Source: Sciurus carolinensis
Lineage: Eukaryota > Chordata > Mammalia > Rodentia > Sciuridae
Length of the DNA: 64,000 bases
NCBI RefSeq assembly: GCF_902686445.1
Contig: NC_062219.1
Location: 148,596,057-148,660,056 of the forward strand
Direction of reading: 5' to 3'
Position numbers and translations under genes: made by a program. Below, piece by piece: positions 20,317-30,609 of the stretch (position 1 is the stretch's first letter; each line of letters opens with the position of its first letter). The notes below the pieces were generated by a model. That model saw nothing but the letters and a program-made list of their open reading frames with translations. It ran no database searches and was not told the DNA's origin.

Positions 20317-21752
20317 AACCCAAAGAGAAATTGGTACAGAGAAATGGGGTCATTGCTGTGACTAACTTGACCATGTGGTTCAGAAGCTTCTGGAACTTTT
20401 TTGGAATTTGTGGAAGGAATTTTGAGATGTTTAGAGATAGAAGCTGGAGCAGCTTTAGATTGCTGTAAATGGAGCTTAATGGGCAATTCTGGGGGGATGT
20501 CAAAAGACCAGAATGCCACTAGGACATAAAGTTTCAGAGGAGAAGGAGGACTGTGTTGGAAACTGTTCTGGAGGTCATTCATGTTCTTGCTAAGAAGTTG
20601 TCACATTTTGACCATGCCCTGAGACTTTCTGCGAGGCTGAATTTAAATATGATGGGCTATCTGGTGGAGAAAATGTCAAGACAGCACTGCACTCAGGCAG
20701 TGGCACGGATGTTGCTGGTGGCATTGAGCTACGCTTATTGTGATAAGCAGAAAGCAGAGCAGAAAGATTTGAAAAACTTGAGCTTGAAAAGTGAGGATAA
20801 AACTGGAGCTAAGGAAGTTGTGGTTGTTGCAGATGTTAGTCACTAAAAAGATTCTGTAAATGCTTCCCCAGAATCAATGGGAAAATGACTTGAAGGCGTC
20901 TCAGGAATTGGCAGGACCTTACTGTCTGAGGCTCAAGGGTGTAAAAGTAAAAATTCCTTCCAGAAGGAAGCAGCAGGACACACTGCTTGCCCAGGGCGAC
21001 CATGCCTAGCCACCCAGGCTCTCAGAGGCTGCTACGGCCATGGTCCTTGGAGGCTCAAGGTGACGGCAGACTTCTGTGTCAAGCACGCGGTGCTAGGTCT
21101 GCAGGAATGCAGGATGCTGGATTCAGGGAGTCCTGGAGGCTTCCGGCAAGATTTCAAAGACAGGCCTGGGAGGCCAGGCAAGGGGCAGCAGGGTCAGGGT
21201 CCCTGTGGATACTCCCTGAGAGGGTGATGCATGAAGATGTGAGGAGGAAGCCAGAGCTGCAGTGGAGACTCCGGAGATTAAGAAAGGCCAGTACCGTGGG
21301 ACATCTGCTGAGGAACGCTGCAGGAATTGAGCACAGACTAGCCAACAGAGAGGTCCTGTGGGCTGAACCAGCAAAGCCACAGGGGTAGAGGTCACAAGCC
21401 CCGTGGGAGAACATCAGGATGCCATGTGCCCCGGATGCTGGAGGCGGAGCTACAGGACTTGTTTGACCAGCTGAATTTTGGTCCTGCTTTGCTCACATCC
21501 CTTCTCGCCATGCCCCTATTCCTTTCTTTTGGAGTGGAAATGTTTACTATGTACCTTTATATATTGGATATGTGTAGCTTGCTTTTGATTTTTACAGTTC
21601 ACACTGAGAGGTTGCCTGAGTCTCAGAGGAGACTTTGGGCTTGTACGTTTGGGAAATCCTGGAACTGTTAAGACTATGGGAACGCTTGAAAGTGGACTAA
21701 ATGTACTTGGCATTATGAAATGGGTATGAGCTTTTGGGGACCAGGGGTGGAA
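20317..21752 (+). other. MaLR internal region, non-coding
   Basis: GC-richer than the LTRs. Frames at 20553-20846 (97 codons; HVLAKKLSHFDHALRLSARL...), 20987-21388 (133 codons) and 21426-21671 (81 codons) are open but show no gag, zinc-knuckle, protease or RT motif. The known MaLR internal regions (MST/THE1 type) are likewise largely non-coding remnants. Confidence 0.75.
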
Positions 21753-22178
21753 CGTTAGGGTTTAGATATGATCTGTCCCCCAAAGCTTGGGTGTGATACA
21801 ATGTAAGGAAGTTTAGAGGTGAAAGGACTGGGTTGTAAGAGCCTTCACCTAATCAGTGTGTTAATACCCCGATAGGCATTAACTTGGTGATAACTGGAAG
21901 CAGGTAGGGTGTGGCTGGAGGAGGTGGGTTGTGGGGGGCGTGGCTTTGGGGTATGTATTTTGTCAGCAGTCTCTGCTTCTTGGTGCTGCGTCCCTAGCTG
22001 TTTTCCTCTGCCAAGCTTTTCCACCATGATGTCCTGCCTCACCTCAGGTCCTGAGGAGTGGGGTCAGCCATCTGTGGACTGAGACCTCTGAAACTGTGAG
22101 CTCCCAAATAGACTCTTCCTTCTTAAAATTGTTCTTATCAGGTCTTTTGGTTACAGTAGTAAAAATGGTGACTAAAAT
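21753..22178 (+). repeat. 3' LTR of the MaLR provirus
   Basis: About 426 bp with all family A landmarks: GGGTTTAGATATGATCTGTC, CCTAATCAGTGTGTTAATAC, GGTGTGGCTGGAGGAGGTGG, ATGATGTCCTGCCTCACCTC, GAAACTGTGAGCTCCCAAAT with AGACTCTTCC (degraded poly(A) signal zone), and GGTCTTTTGGTTACAGTAG. The terminal CA has decayed. Confidence 0.85.
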
Positions 22179-22232
22179 GAGGACATTGAAGCTGGGGGTT
22201 GCAGGACTTGACCAAGGTCACGCCTGGTGGAA
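22179..22232 (-). mobile_element. MIR SINE, third piece
   Basis: GAGGACATTGAAGCTGGGGG with GCAGGACTTGACCAAGGTCA continues the reversed MIR from 20070 without loss (the 'gaggaaactgaggc ... cttgcccaaggtca' region). Confidence 0.7.
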
Positions 22233-22867
22233 GTGCCTTCGGTTTCAATGAGCCGGACTTTGTCTCCTTCTGGTTATTTTATTTCGGCATAACAGCCTTT
22301 CTGCTGTGTTCTTTGGTGACAGGACTTGATGATGCTTCTTTTAATTTATATGGATTCTTTGTTTCACCAAATGAAATATCCAACATAAATCTGGTGTCTT
22401 TGGTCCCAGATAGGATTACATAAATCTTAGCCTAACATTTAGATGTTCCTTAATCTATTGTTATGTTTTATATATATAGTTATGTGAGACATTCCAAGAT
22501 CTTGTCATCTTGTGTGAGTAAAAACACTACTTAAAAAACCTGGGGATGAAGCTTCCCTGGGAATCTGTACACTTGCTGCCCAAGCAGGGCCAGGGAGAAC
22601 CCTTGGTGACTGTCCTACATTCTCCTGTGGGCAAGGCTTTCACTGGGCTAATACAGATTACTATTGATTGCATTACTAGAAATACAGGGAAATTTCCCTT
22701 CCCCTACAGTCTGATTGCTGTTTCTTATTATGCACCACTACTTCTGTTTCACTCTGATGTTTGAAAAATTCATTCCAAGGAAACAATGTCTTTCTATCTA
22801 CATATAACACATGTCTATAGACTATATTAGACTCTTCCATATATATGCATGCATATGTAGAGTTTTG

Positions 22868-22870
<3 letters not shown>
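22233..22870. other. single-copy sequence, nothing recognised
   Basis: Unique AT-rich sequence. The 74-codon frame at 22199-22423 starts in the MIR remnant and has no domain. Confidence 0.4.

Positions 22871-22910
<40 letters not shown>
22871..22910. repeat. (GT)20 microsatellite
   Basis: Perfect 40-base GT run, preceded by alternating ATATATGCATGCATATG sequence about 20 bases upstream. Confidence 0.97.
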
Positions 22911-22913
<3 letters not shown>

Positions 22914-23094
22914 CCTACATTACTGTTGCATGCCATTCTCAAATTCACGTGCTGGTCTCTGCAGTGTTTCTAAGAGATTTCAGGCAAGGACCTTTGAGAG
23001 AATCAAGGGCAGAGTCCATGTGTATAAACATCTTCAGCCTCTCTGAAAGGTTCTTCATTTTTTTCATGGATTGTTGTTCGGAGGAGAGTTGTTT

Positions 23095-23360
23095 TGATTA
23101 TAGCATGCATTAGGTAACCTTCGAGAAATTCTCTGGCAATAAAACAAGAGAAATCAGATTTTTCTGAGCTCACCTTTTCCTTTCTATGTCTAATAATGTC
23201 CCGTCTCTAGCATCAACTCTTGCCCTAATGAGCTGAGACTACATTAGTGAGATCTTAGGCAGATAAATTGACTCAAACCTTGGTTTGATGATCCTACTTA
23301 AGACATTCAATTAATTCTGTTTTGCTACGAGCTAATTTATGATTTTGTATTTATTCAAAA
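23095..23360. other. possible conserved noncoding element
   Basis: Unique AT-rich sequence with GCATTAGGTAACC, CTACATTAGTGAGATC, ATTCAATTAATTCTG and GAGCTAATTTATGA. No repeat match and no frame. Confidence 0.3.
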
Positions 23361-23499
23361 AATGTTGAACATACAAAGCAGTAGGAGACAAGGTAATGGA
23401 TTATTTTACATTCCTTCATGCAGTCTCATGAGCTCACCATGGTTAGAGAGAGAAGTAAGACAGAAATGCTTTTGATGGGAGATGTGTGGATATTTTCTT

Positions 23500-23620
23500 G
23501 TCATATCAGGCAGTCTTTAGCTGATATAAATACCTACTCAGGCCCTCTAGGAGATGCTAATTAGTGCAGTAATGCTAGTTCATTAATTGCTGTTACAGTT
23601 TTCTTTATTTGCCAAGTAGT
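23500..23620. other. conserved-noncoding/enhancer candidate
   Basis: Dense homeodomain-type cores in about 110 bases: GAGATGCTAATTAGTGCAG and AGTTCATTAATTGCTGTTAC, following CTGATATAAATACC. Non-repetitive and flanked by a CT-rich tract at 23622-23672. Confidence 0.38.
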
Positions 23621-23621
23621 T

Positions 23622-23672
23622 CCTCCTTTCTTCCTCCCTCCTTCTTTTCCTCTCTTCTTTCTCTTTTTCTGC
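23622..23672. repeat. CT-rich low-complexity tract
   Basis: Polypyrimidine run of TTCC/CTTCC units. Confidence 0.8.
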
Positions 23673-26124
23673 GAAGACTGGGTTTAGCATGGTCAGAAAA
23701 CTTGCTTTCTTTGTAGTGGATGGAAGCCTGGCAGCTAGAGAGAGCTGTGATCTTTTAACAGATATTATGATCCAGCTTTCTGTGGCAAAGTTTCATAATT
23801 GAGATGTACAATTTGAGGGAGAAGAGAAAAATCCAAGTTTTAAAGTAATTTACAGCCCCATGCCACACTTGGTGTGTTTTTAATGAGCTTCCCTAGATCC
23901 ACAGGTAGTGAAAGTTTTCTCTGCTGATGTGCCGGGTGGCTTGTCAGACACCCTGCAGGGACGAGTGTTCGGAGAAGGTCAGCCAGGGAATCCAATCGCA
24001 CAAAGTGATGCTGTGGTACATAATTGACTTCCTCTGTCTCTGGAAAGTGGTAGAAGGAGGTGGAGGGGAAGCTACCCCCTCTTGATTCCCTCACTCTCTT
24101 TCTCGCTTTATTAAAACTGCTTTGTTTACACTTCCTCCTATTATTTCATTAGTCTTTCCTTTTTTTAAATGTATTTTGCAGACTAAAACCCTCATTACAA
24201 CGTAGGTTGCTTTTGTTGCTGAATTAAGAATATGCAATATTTGTTATAATAAATAGCCTCAGATTTCCAGATTTCTTTGTTTTGTTAGCTTTCTGTTCTT
24301 TCATCTGCTTTTCAAAGGCAAGTCAAGCTCATGTTCCTCTCCCCAGCACGACAGCTAGTGCTACTGGGTGAGACAGGTCAATCTTTGCTGTGCTGCAAAA
24401 GAAAGTCATGTTCTTCGGTACGATTTTTTATTTTTTATTTTTTGCCATCCCCACTCCTGTACTTGGGAGGACTAAACACATCCACTAATCTCAACAGACT
24501 TGCTTTCCCCTGGTAATCAATAACTGAATAAAACACGGATTTGTCAAAATCACAGGCTCTCTTAATTTTTTTATACCAATTAGAAAAATAGAAACTTAAA
24601 AATAGGCCTATATCAGTCAATTTAAAATAACTCTATTTCTTATTATTGAGGAAAGGAATCGTACAGAGTGCAATTCTTTCTTTTTTCTTTTTTTTTTTTT
24701 TGGTATGGTTCTGCATACCTACAATATTAGACAGGATTCAGTGAAACACGTGCTTCATTCAGTTCAGAGAAGGTCAATGGTGAACGGGTGGAGAATCAGT
24801 TATAAAATTGACTGCCAACAGGTGACATGGGTACTTGGTAGAAAGCAGAGGCAAGGGAAGAGGTACCCAGGATGCTTAAGGGACTGTTTTCTTTCCTTCT
24901 CTCTCTCTTTTTGTGGGCACACTTCTGAGGTCGTGTGGCTGTGTTTACAGGGATGGGAGGCTTTGGGACTGGTATGTCTTCATCTTGCATGTTTTGGTGA
25001 GGACTTCTGGAAAGAACCTGTCTCACGGACGAGAGGAGCACAGAACCTCCGCGCTGGTTTAGAGCCGCCAGTTCTGTCCTCAGTGAAGGAAGAGCAGGAG
25101 CCCTGGGGCTCAGGACGAATCTGTCCTATGTCCCTTGGGAGCTCGCCATGGGACCAAAGCTGGCCTTCAGCTGGCAGCGTGGAGAGAAGGAGGGCTGTTT
25201 CTGGTGAGATCTTGGGAGTCAGTGGTAAGTTTCGGGGTTTCTCTTACACACCATTGATTGCAACTCGCAAAGAGTTTTGTGGGCACGCTTTCATGCATAG
25301 TTAAGAGAAAAACAGCAATTTTTTGAGCCAATGGTTCTGTCAATGATTTCTCGTAAGGAAAATAATGAATGTGATTTTCTAAATTATAGGTTGAAAAATG
25401 TTTATTTTAAAGTAAAAAAATCTCTGCATACTGAGTTTTAAAAGTGATGTATTTATGACTTGGTCTTCAAAATAATCTGTATTCAAGTTTGGGGACACAG
25501 TAAACTAGCTCTTCGAAGGCACAGGGAAGGACTCGTGTGTGACGCGAGGTCCTGACGCTCTCCTCTGGCCTCAGTGGCGGGGCCCCTCCTGAGCCTCAGC
25601 ACCCGCGCTCTTCCTGATCTCGGACAGGAGACCCAGGCTCGAGCCCCCTCTGGGCACAGCTGTTGACTTTTCCTTCATGTTTAAGGCTGGCTTCATACCT
25701 CATCCATGTCAGGTCAGGTGCCATCGGGAGAGGCGCCTCCGTCTCCTGTCCCTGCTCTGTCACCCTCTGTCACGAGGTCTGGTTGTGCTTTCCTCACGGC
25801 ACCACGGCTGGCTGCAGCGTTTGGCTAAGGTGACTGTTGCACATTTGTGACTTGACTCTCCCACGGGGGTGCAGGCTCCAGGACAGCCGGCCCTCCTCTG
25901 GTGTTCAGTGCTGTAGCCGTTCATTATTCTGTCTCTGATGCTCAGAGTGGCGATTCTCTGCTCAAAATGACAATTTCTTTCTTTCTTTCTTTTTTTTTAA
26001 TAAAACGTGTGCCCACATGGATTTTTTTTTTTTTTAAATTTAGAGGCTCCTTTCTCCCTTTTCTTTTGTAAATCTGATGAAAGGTGAGAGCGTCTGTTTA
26101 AGAAACTTGAATCAGTGATTCCAT
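23673..26124. other. single-copy sequence, no supported gene
   Basis: This interval holds the longest open frame in the window (24705-25304 +, 199 codons). It has no domain, no signal peptide or membrane segment, and a composition like its surroundings. A T run at 24688-24701 just precedes its start. 25500-25930 is GC-enriched with several CG dinucleotides but not an obvious island. T-rich tracts lie at 25976-26036. Confidence 0.35.
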
Positions 26125-26440
26125 GCGATCGGCATCCAATTGCACAAGGGTCTATCGGTCTGCTCAGGGGTCATCACAAAATACCCCAGACGGGTGGCTA
26201 ACTTAAGCAAAACTTGTTTTCTTACAATTCTGGAGGCTGAAAGTCCACACTCGAGGTGCCTCAGGGCTGGCTTCTCATGAGGCCTCTTTCCGGCTGGCCA
26301 ACTGCTTCTCGCTTTGTCCTCATGAGACTCTTCTTTGTGCACACGGGGCACGATGGGGAGATAGACCTGTTCTTCTTCTCTTAAGGACACCAGTTCCTTC
26401 AGATAAAGACTCCACTCTTTTGACCTCATTTCACCTTAAT
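26125..26440 (-). mobile_element. old MaLR LTR (MLT1-type), 3' part, split by L1
   Basis: Reversed MLT1-type landmarks: GTCTGCTCAGGGGTCATCAC with AAAATACCCCAGACGGGTGG, CTTACAATTCTGGAGGCTGA with AAGTCCACAC, GGTGCCTCAGGGCTGGCTTC, CTTAAGGACACCAGTTCCTT, and CTTTTGACCTCATTTCACCT. The LTR continues at 29104 after the L1. Confidence 0.78.
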
Positions 26441-28593
26441 CGTGTCTCTTTTTATTAGAGTATTAGTTATACATAGTAGTTGGGTTAATCTCGACAAATT
26501 CATACATGCATGAAATTGGATTTCAGTTCATGTTCCCCCCTTTCCCTTCCCCCATCACCCCCCATTCTCCTTCCTCTACTCTACTGATCTTTTTTTACAT
26601 CTATTTATCTGTTTTTGATTGATTCTTTCTACTTACACATAAAGTTGAAATTCTCTGTGGAATATTTATATATGAACATGGCATGATTTTAAAAAATTCA
26701 TTTCACATTTCTTCCCCTTTCCCATTCCTCTTTCCCTCTTGATCTGCTTCTACTCTACTGATCTTTCCTATATCTTTATGATAGTTGGTCCTGTCCTTCT
26801 TTATTCTTTTATTTTGTTCTAACACCCACATATGAGAGGAAAACATGCAACCCTTGGTTTTCTGAGACCAGATTATTTCACTTAGCCTGATGTTCTCCAT
26901 TTCCATATCCATTTACTAGCAAATGCCATAATTTTGTTCTTCTTTGGGGTTCTTTTGAGTTTCAGTAAAACTCTGTTGTGTATATGTACCACAATTTCTT
27001 AATCCAGTCATTTATTGACATGCATTTGGATTGATTTTGTAATTTGGCTATTGTGAATCCTGCTGCTATAAACAGGGAGGTGGCTGTATTCCTATAGTGA
27101 GCTGATTTTCGTTCTTTTGGATAAATACCAAGGAGTGGGATAGCTGGGTCAAATGGTGGTACCATCCCTAGTTTTTTGAGGAATCGCCTTGCTGCTTTCC
27201 AGAGTGATTGTACTAATTTGCAGTCTCACCAACAATGCATGAGTGTGCTTTCTCCCACATTGTTGCTAACATTTATTATTGTTGGTATTCTTGATAACTG
27301 CCATTGTAAATGGAGTGAGATAAAATCTTGGTGTAGTTTTGATTTGCATTTCCCTGATTGCTAGAGATATTGAGAATTTTTTTGTTATATTTGTTGACCA
27401 TTTGTGTTTGTTTTCAGAGATATCTGCTTAGTTCTTTTGCCCATTTATTGACTGAGTTGTTTTTTTCAGTGTTAGGTTTTTTGAGTTATTTATATACTCT
27501 GGATATTGATCCCCTGTCAGAGAAGCAGCTGGTGAAGATTTTCCCCTGTTCTGTTCTGTAGGTCTCCTATCACACTCTCGTTTCCTTTGCTGTGCAGAAT
27601 CTTTTTAATTTGATGGCATCCTATTAATTGATTCTTGGTTTTATTTCTGGGGCTTTGGGGGTCTTGTTAAAGAAGTCGGTGCCAGCACCTATATGATGGA
27701 GCGCTGACCCTATGTTTTCTTCTAGCAGTGGCAAGCTTTCTGGTCTAATTCCTAAGTTTTTTATCCATTTTGATTTGACATTTGTTCAGGGTGGGAGAGA
27801 GGGGTTTAGGTTCATTCTTGGGCATATGGATATCCACTTTTCTCAGTGCCATTTGTTAAAAAGGCTGTCTTTTCTTCAGCATATATTTTTGGCATCCTTG
27901 TCAATTATCAGATGGCTGTGAGTGTGTGGCTTTGTCTCTGTGCCTTCCATTCTGTCCCCCTGGTCTTTGTGTCTGTTTCAATGTCAATATCATGCTTTTT
28001 TGCTGTTATAGCTCTGTGGTATAATTTGAGATCAGGTATTGTGATGACTTCTGCCTCACTCTTCTTGCTCAGTATTGTTCTGGTTATTCTGGGTCTCTTC
28101 TTCTTCCAAATTAATTTTAGGATTTTTTTTCTAATTCTGTGAAGAATGTCATTGGTATTTTGAAGGGGATTGCATTGAATCTGTATATCACTTTTGATAG
28201 TATGGCTCTTTTGACAAGATTAATTCTGATTATCCAAAAACATAAGAGGTCTTTCCATTTTCAATTTCTTTATTCAGTGTTCTATAATTTTCATTGGGGA
28301 GCTCTTTGGTTGAATTAATTTCCAAGTTTTTTTTGGGGGGGGTTATTGTGATTGGGATGGTTTCCCTAATTTCTTTCTCAGTGGAATCACTGTTGGAGTA
28401 GAGGGAAGTTATTGATTTATGGGTGTTGATCTTGTAACCTGGTACTTTGCTGAATTCATTTATCAGCTCTAGAAATTCTCTGGTGGAATTTTTGAGTCTT
28501 CTTTATATTTCATCAACAATTTGACTCCTTTTCTGATTTGTATGCATTTAATTTCCTTCTCTTGCCTGATTGCGCTGACTAGTGTCTTGAGAA

Positions 28594-28833
28594 CTATATT
28601 GAAATGGTGAGAGTGGACATCCTTAGCTTGTTCCTGATTTTAGAGGAAATACTTTGTTTTTCTCCATTTGGTGTGATGTTAGCTTTGGGTTTGTCATGGA
28701 TAGCCTTCACGATGTTGAGGTAAGTTCCTTCTGTCCCTAGTTTCTCCAGTGTTTTTAACATGAATGGCTGCTGGATTTTATCAAAGGCCATTTCTGCATC
28801 TCTTGAGATGATCATGTAATTCTTGTCCTTCAT
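28594..28833 (-). pseudogene. L1 ORF2 reverse-transcriptase fragment
   Basis: 79-codon open piece of L1 RT. It includes [20 protein letters not shown], which covers RT motif A with its catalytic Asp in the 'DAEKAFD' context (here DAEMAFD). [20 protein letters not shown] and [20 protein letters not shown] follow. The upstream codons (NVIHHL...) are displaced 200 bases away by an insert, so the reading frame is destroyed. Confidence 0.88.
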
Positions 28834-28835
28834 TC

Positions 28836-29042
28836 TTTTTTTTTTTTTGACAAAAAAAAAGAAAAGGTTTATATTTTATTCTTTAGGAAGACAAATTTTG
28901 AAGCATGTTAAAGGACTAAGAAAAAAAGTTCCCTTCAGAAGAGCTAAGAAACTCAGTTGTCAAGTCTTTTGCTTAGGCTCACATAGATAATGAATAGTAA
29001 GGGATTCCACCAAGTTCTAACCCATTGTTCTTTTTTTTTTTT
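28836..29042 (-). mobile_element. retroposed insert in L1, mRNA 3'-end-like, possibly with MIR
   Basis: The insert sits exactly between two parts of the L1 RT coding sequence (NVIHHL and KDKNYM). Read on the minus strand it starts near GAACAATGGGTTAGAACTTG and ends with AGAATAAAATATAAACC, a T run, GTC and an A tail, so a poly(A) signal (AATAAA) lies about 25-30 bases before the tail. CATTCTTTTT and CATTGTTCTTTTT at the two ends could be the target duplication. The first ~100 bases resemble MIR. Likely a retrocopied transcript 3' end; parent unknown. Confidence 0.55.
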
Positions 29043-29103
29043 AAGTGGTGAATTACATTTATTGATTTGCTTATGTTGAACCAACCTTGCATCCCTGGGA
29101 TGA

Positions 29104-29192
29104 AAAGCCCTATTTCCAACACAGTCACACTGGGGCCTAGGACTTCAATGTATAAATTTTGGGGAGGAGACAATTCAATTATAATGAGGTAT
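29104..29192 (-). mobile_element. old MaLR LTR (MLT1-type), 5' part
   Basis: AAGCCCTATTTCCAACACAG with TCACACTGGGGCCTAGGACT and TATAAATTTTGGGGAGGAGA with CAATTCAATT are the reversed first ~85 bases of an MLT1-type LTR. They join to the piece ending at 26440 when the L1 is removed. Confidence 0.75.
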
Positions 29193-29577
29193 AAAGGGAA
29201 AGAAATTTTCCTCAAAGCTGCCTAAACTATATAGGATTTATGCACTCCTACACAGAAATAGGCTTGTATAACTCAATATATGGGATGGCACAAATTATAT
29301 GTTTTAATATAATTTATATTATATATGTTTTTTAATATATAATATGTAATTATATGTTTTAATGTATCTTTTGTTGATTTGCCAATTGGCACACAAACAT
29401 GCTAAAAATTAAAATTGCATTTATTTATTTCCTTTTTTAGCTTAACGATTTGTCTATGTAACATGAAATCTTAATGATGTATTGCTCTTCTCATAAGTTT
29501 ACCTTTCAACATTTCTGGAAGCTTTGCACTTTCAATGAACATTGATACTATGATATGCACAAATTTACTTAATTATA
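29193..29577. other. AT-rich single-copy sequence
   Basis: Strongly AT-rich with runs of AATATAATTTATATTATATA. No gene or named repeat. Confidence 0.4.
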
Positions 29578-29629
29578 TATAATGCCCAAATAAAAAACTT
29601 CAAAAGAAAGATGAAAAAAATTATGAAAA

Positions 29630-29712
29630 AATGATCTTTCTTCTTTCTTTTTCTTTTTCACCATGTCTTTCTCCTCCTCCTCTCTCTCTCTCTTTCCTCT
29701 CTTTCTTCTTTT
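29630..29712. repeat. polypyrimidine (CTT/CTCC/CT) tract
   Basis: About 80 bases almost entirely C and T on the plus strand. Charged Lys/Glu/Arg-rich minus-strand frames (29569-29832, 29621-29836) are translations of this tract and not genes. Confidence 0.9.
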
Positions 29713-30031
29713 GGAGGAAATATTGGATGAGAGATGATCCTGTGAATTCATTTTGGTGTCTATTTCCCTGTGTATGAATACTGAGGAGGGACTTCGTGGT
29801 GGTTTTGAGGCAGTGAGAGAAACGGAAATCACTCACCCCAGGAGCCCTGCATGTGGACGTCTCGTTAGTTCATCTGCAAACTGTTACATGGAAAATGTAG
29901 TGGGCCAGAAGGTGCGGAAACCCTCCACCACCCACTCTTCATCTTCACACTCTGTTTTCAGGGTGAAGATCGTGTTTGTTCAACCAGGTTCCAACTCTCC
30001 CCTTATCTTAGACAAGTGAGAAATATGTCAG
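29713..30031. other. single-copy sequence, nothing recognised
   Basis: Unique sequence. The 88-codon frame 29753-30019 has no domain. Confidence 0.4.
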
Positions 30032-30609
30032 AAAGAATCCTTGGCCTATACCCAAAGGACTTAAAATCAGCACACTCCAGAGATACAGCCAATCAATGTT
30101 CACAGCTGCTCAATTCACAATAGCCAGACTGTGGAACCAACCTAGATGTCCTTCAATTGATGAATGGATAAAGAAACTGTGGTATATATATACAATGGAA
30201 TATTACTCAGCCATAAAGAATGATAAAATCATGGCATTTGCAGGCAAATGGATGAAATTGGAGACTATCATGCTAAGTGAGATAAGCCAATCTCAAAAAG
30301 CCAAAGGAAGAATGATCTTGCTGATAAGCGGATGATGACACATAATGGGAGGTGGGACGGGTTAGTGTTAGGGTTAGGGTTAGGTTTAGGGTTAGGGTGA
30401 GGGAGGGTGGCAAGAATGGAAGAAGGAAGGACTGTATAGAGGGAAAAGAGGGGTGGGAGGCGTGGGGGGAAGGGAAAAAATAGCAGAATGAATCAAACAA
30501 CATTACCCTATGTAAATTTATTATTACACAAATGGTATGCCTTTACTCCATGTACAAACAGAGTAATAACATGTATCCCATTTGTTTACAATAAAAAAAA
30601 AAAAGAATC
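30032..30609 (+). mobile_element. young L1, 3' end, with telomere-like block and target duplication
   Basis: A 5'-truncated L1 (30040-30601) that starts in the ORF2 C-terminus (CPSIDEWIKKLWYIYTMEYY, then KIMAFAGKWMKLETI...) and contains a TTAGGG-like block at 30358-30402. It ends ATGTATCCCATTTGTTTACA then ATAAAA and an A tail. The 8-bp duplication AAAGAATC is exact (30032-30039, 30602-30609). The clean duplication and well-kept tail make it one of the youngest insertions here. Confidence 0.92.
30358..30402 (+). repeat. telomere-like (TTAGGG)n block inside L1 3' UTR
   Basis: Reads GTTAGTG then five TTAGGG-type units with one GTTTAGG variant, ending TTAGGGTGAGGG. It lies between GGGAGGTGGGACGGG and AGGGTGGCAAGAATGG of the L1 3' UTR. 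The homologous junction in the L1 at 15304-15603 lacks it. Confidence 0.93.

Larger units (their letters stand above)
20071..22178 (+). mobile_element. MaLR provirus (non-autonomous endogenous retrovirus), family A
   Basis: 5' LTR 20071-20316, internal region about 20317-21752, 3' LTR 21753-22178. The target duplication is GAGAAC (20065-20070) versus GAGGAC (22179-22184), and the interrupted MIR continues exactly across it. The internal part starts with a primer-site-like AATTGGTACAGAGAAATGGG. It ends with GAAAGTGGACTAAATGTACT and GGGACCAGGGGTGGAACG, typical of MaLR internal ends. No gag, protease or polymerase domain is visible; the longest internal frames are 81-133 codons. Its movement would have depended on enzymes from a related ERVL. 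It is the only copy here with internal sequence; the other five are solo LTRs. Confidence 0.88.
26445..29103 (-). mobile_element. young-to-middle-aged L1, 5' truncated, inserted in an LTR
   Basis: On the minus strand the element runs from the RT region of ORF2 (at 29103) to the 3' UTR end (near 26445). Recognisable pieces: [17 protein letters not shown] (about 29045-29100), [20 protein letters not shown] (28774-28833), and near the C-terminus FDPAIPLLGIYPKERKSAHY and INDWIKKLWYIYTTEFY (26962-27165). Stops and frameshifts break ORF2 throughout. A foreign insert lies at 28836-29042. 5' truncated inside RT, so it lacks endonuclease and ORF1. No clear target duplication. Confidence 0.85.

Noticed and set aside
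20553..21671. Several open frames inside the MaLR provirus that might be gag remnants
   Set aside because: No zinc knuckle, capsid, protease or polymerase motif is visible. MaLR internal regions are normally non-coding, so no viral gene was called.
24705..25304. Longest open frame (199 codons, plus strand)
   Set aside because: No domain, signal peptide or membrane segment is visible, amino-acid use is ordinary for random frames, and the start lies just after a T run. No flanking exon signals support it.
29569..29836. Charged Lys/Glu/Arg-rich minus-strand frames
   Set aside because: They are translations of a polypyrimidine tract.
30358..30402. TTAGGG block as evidence of a chromosome end or fusion point
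   Set aside because: It is about 45 bases and lies inside an L1 3' UTR with intact flanking L1 text and target duplications, so it moved with the L1.
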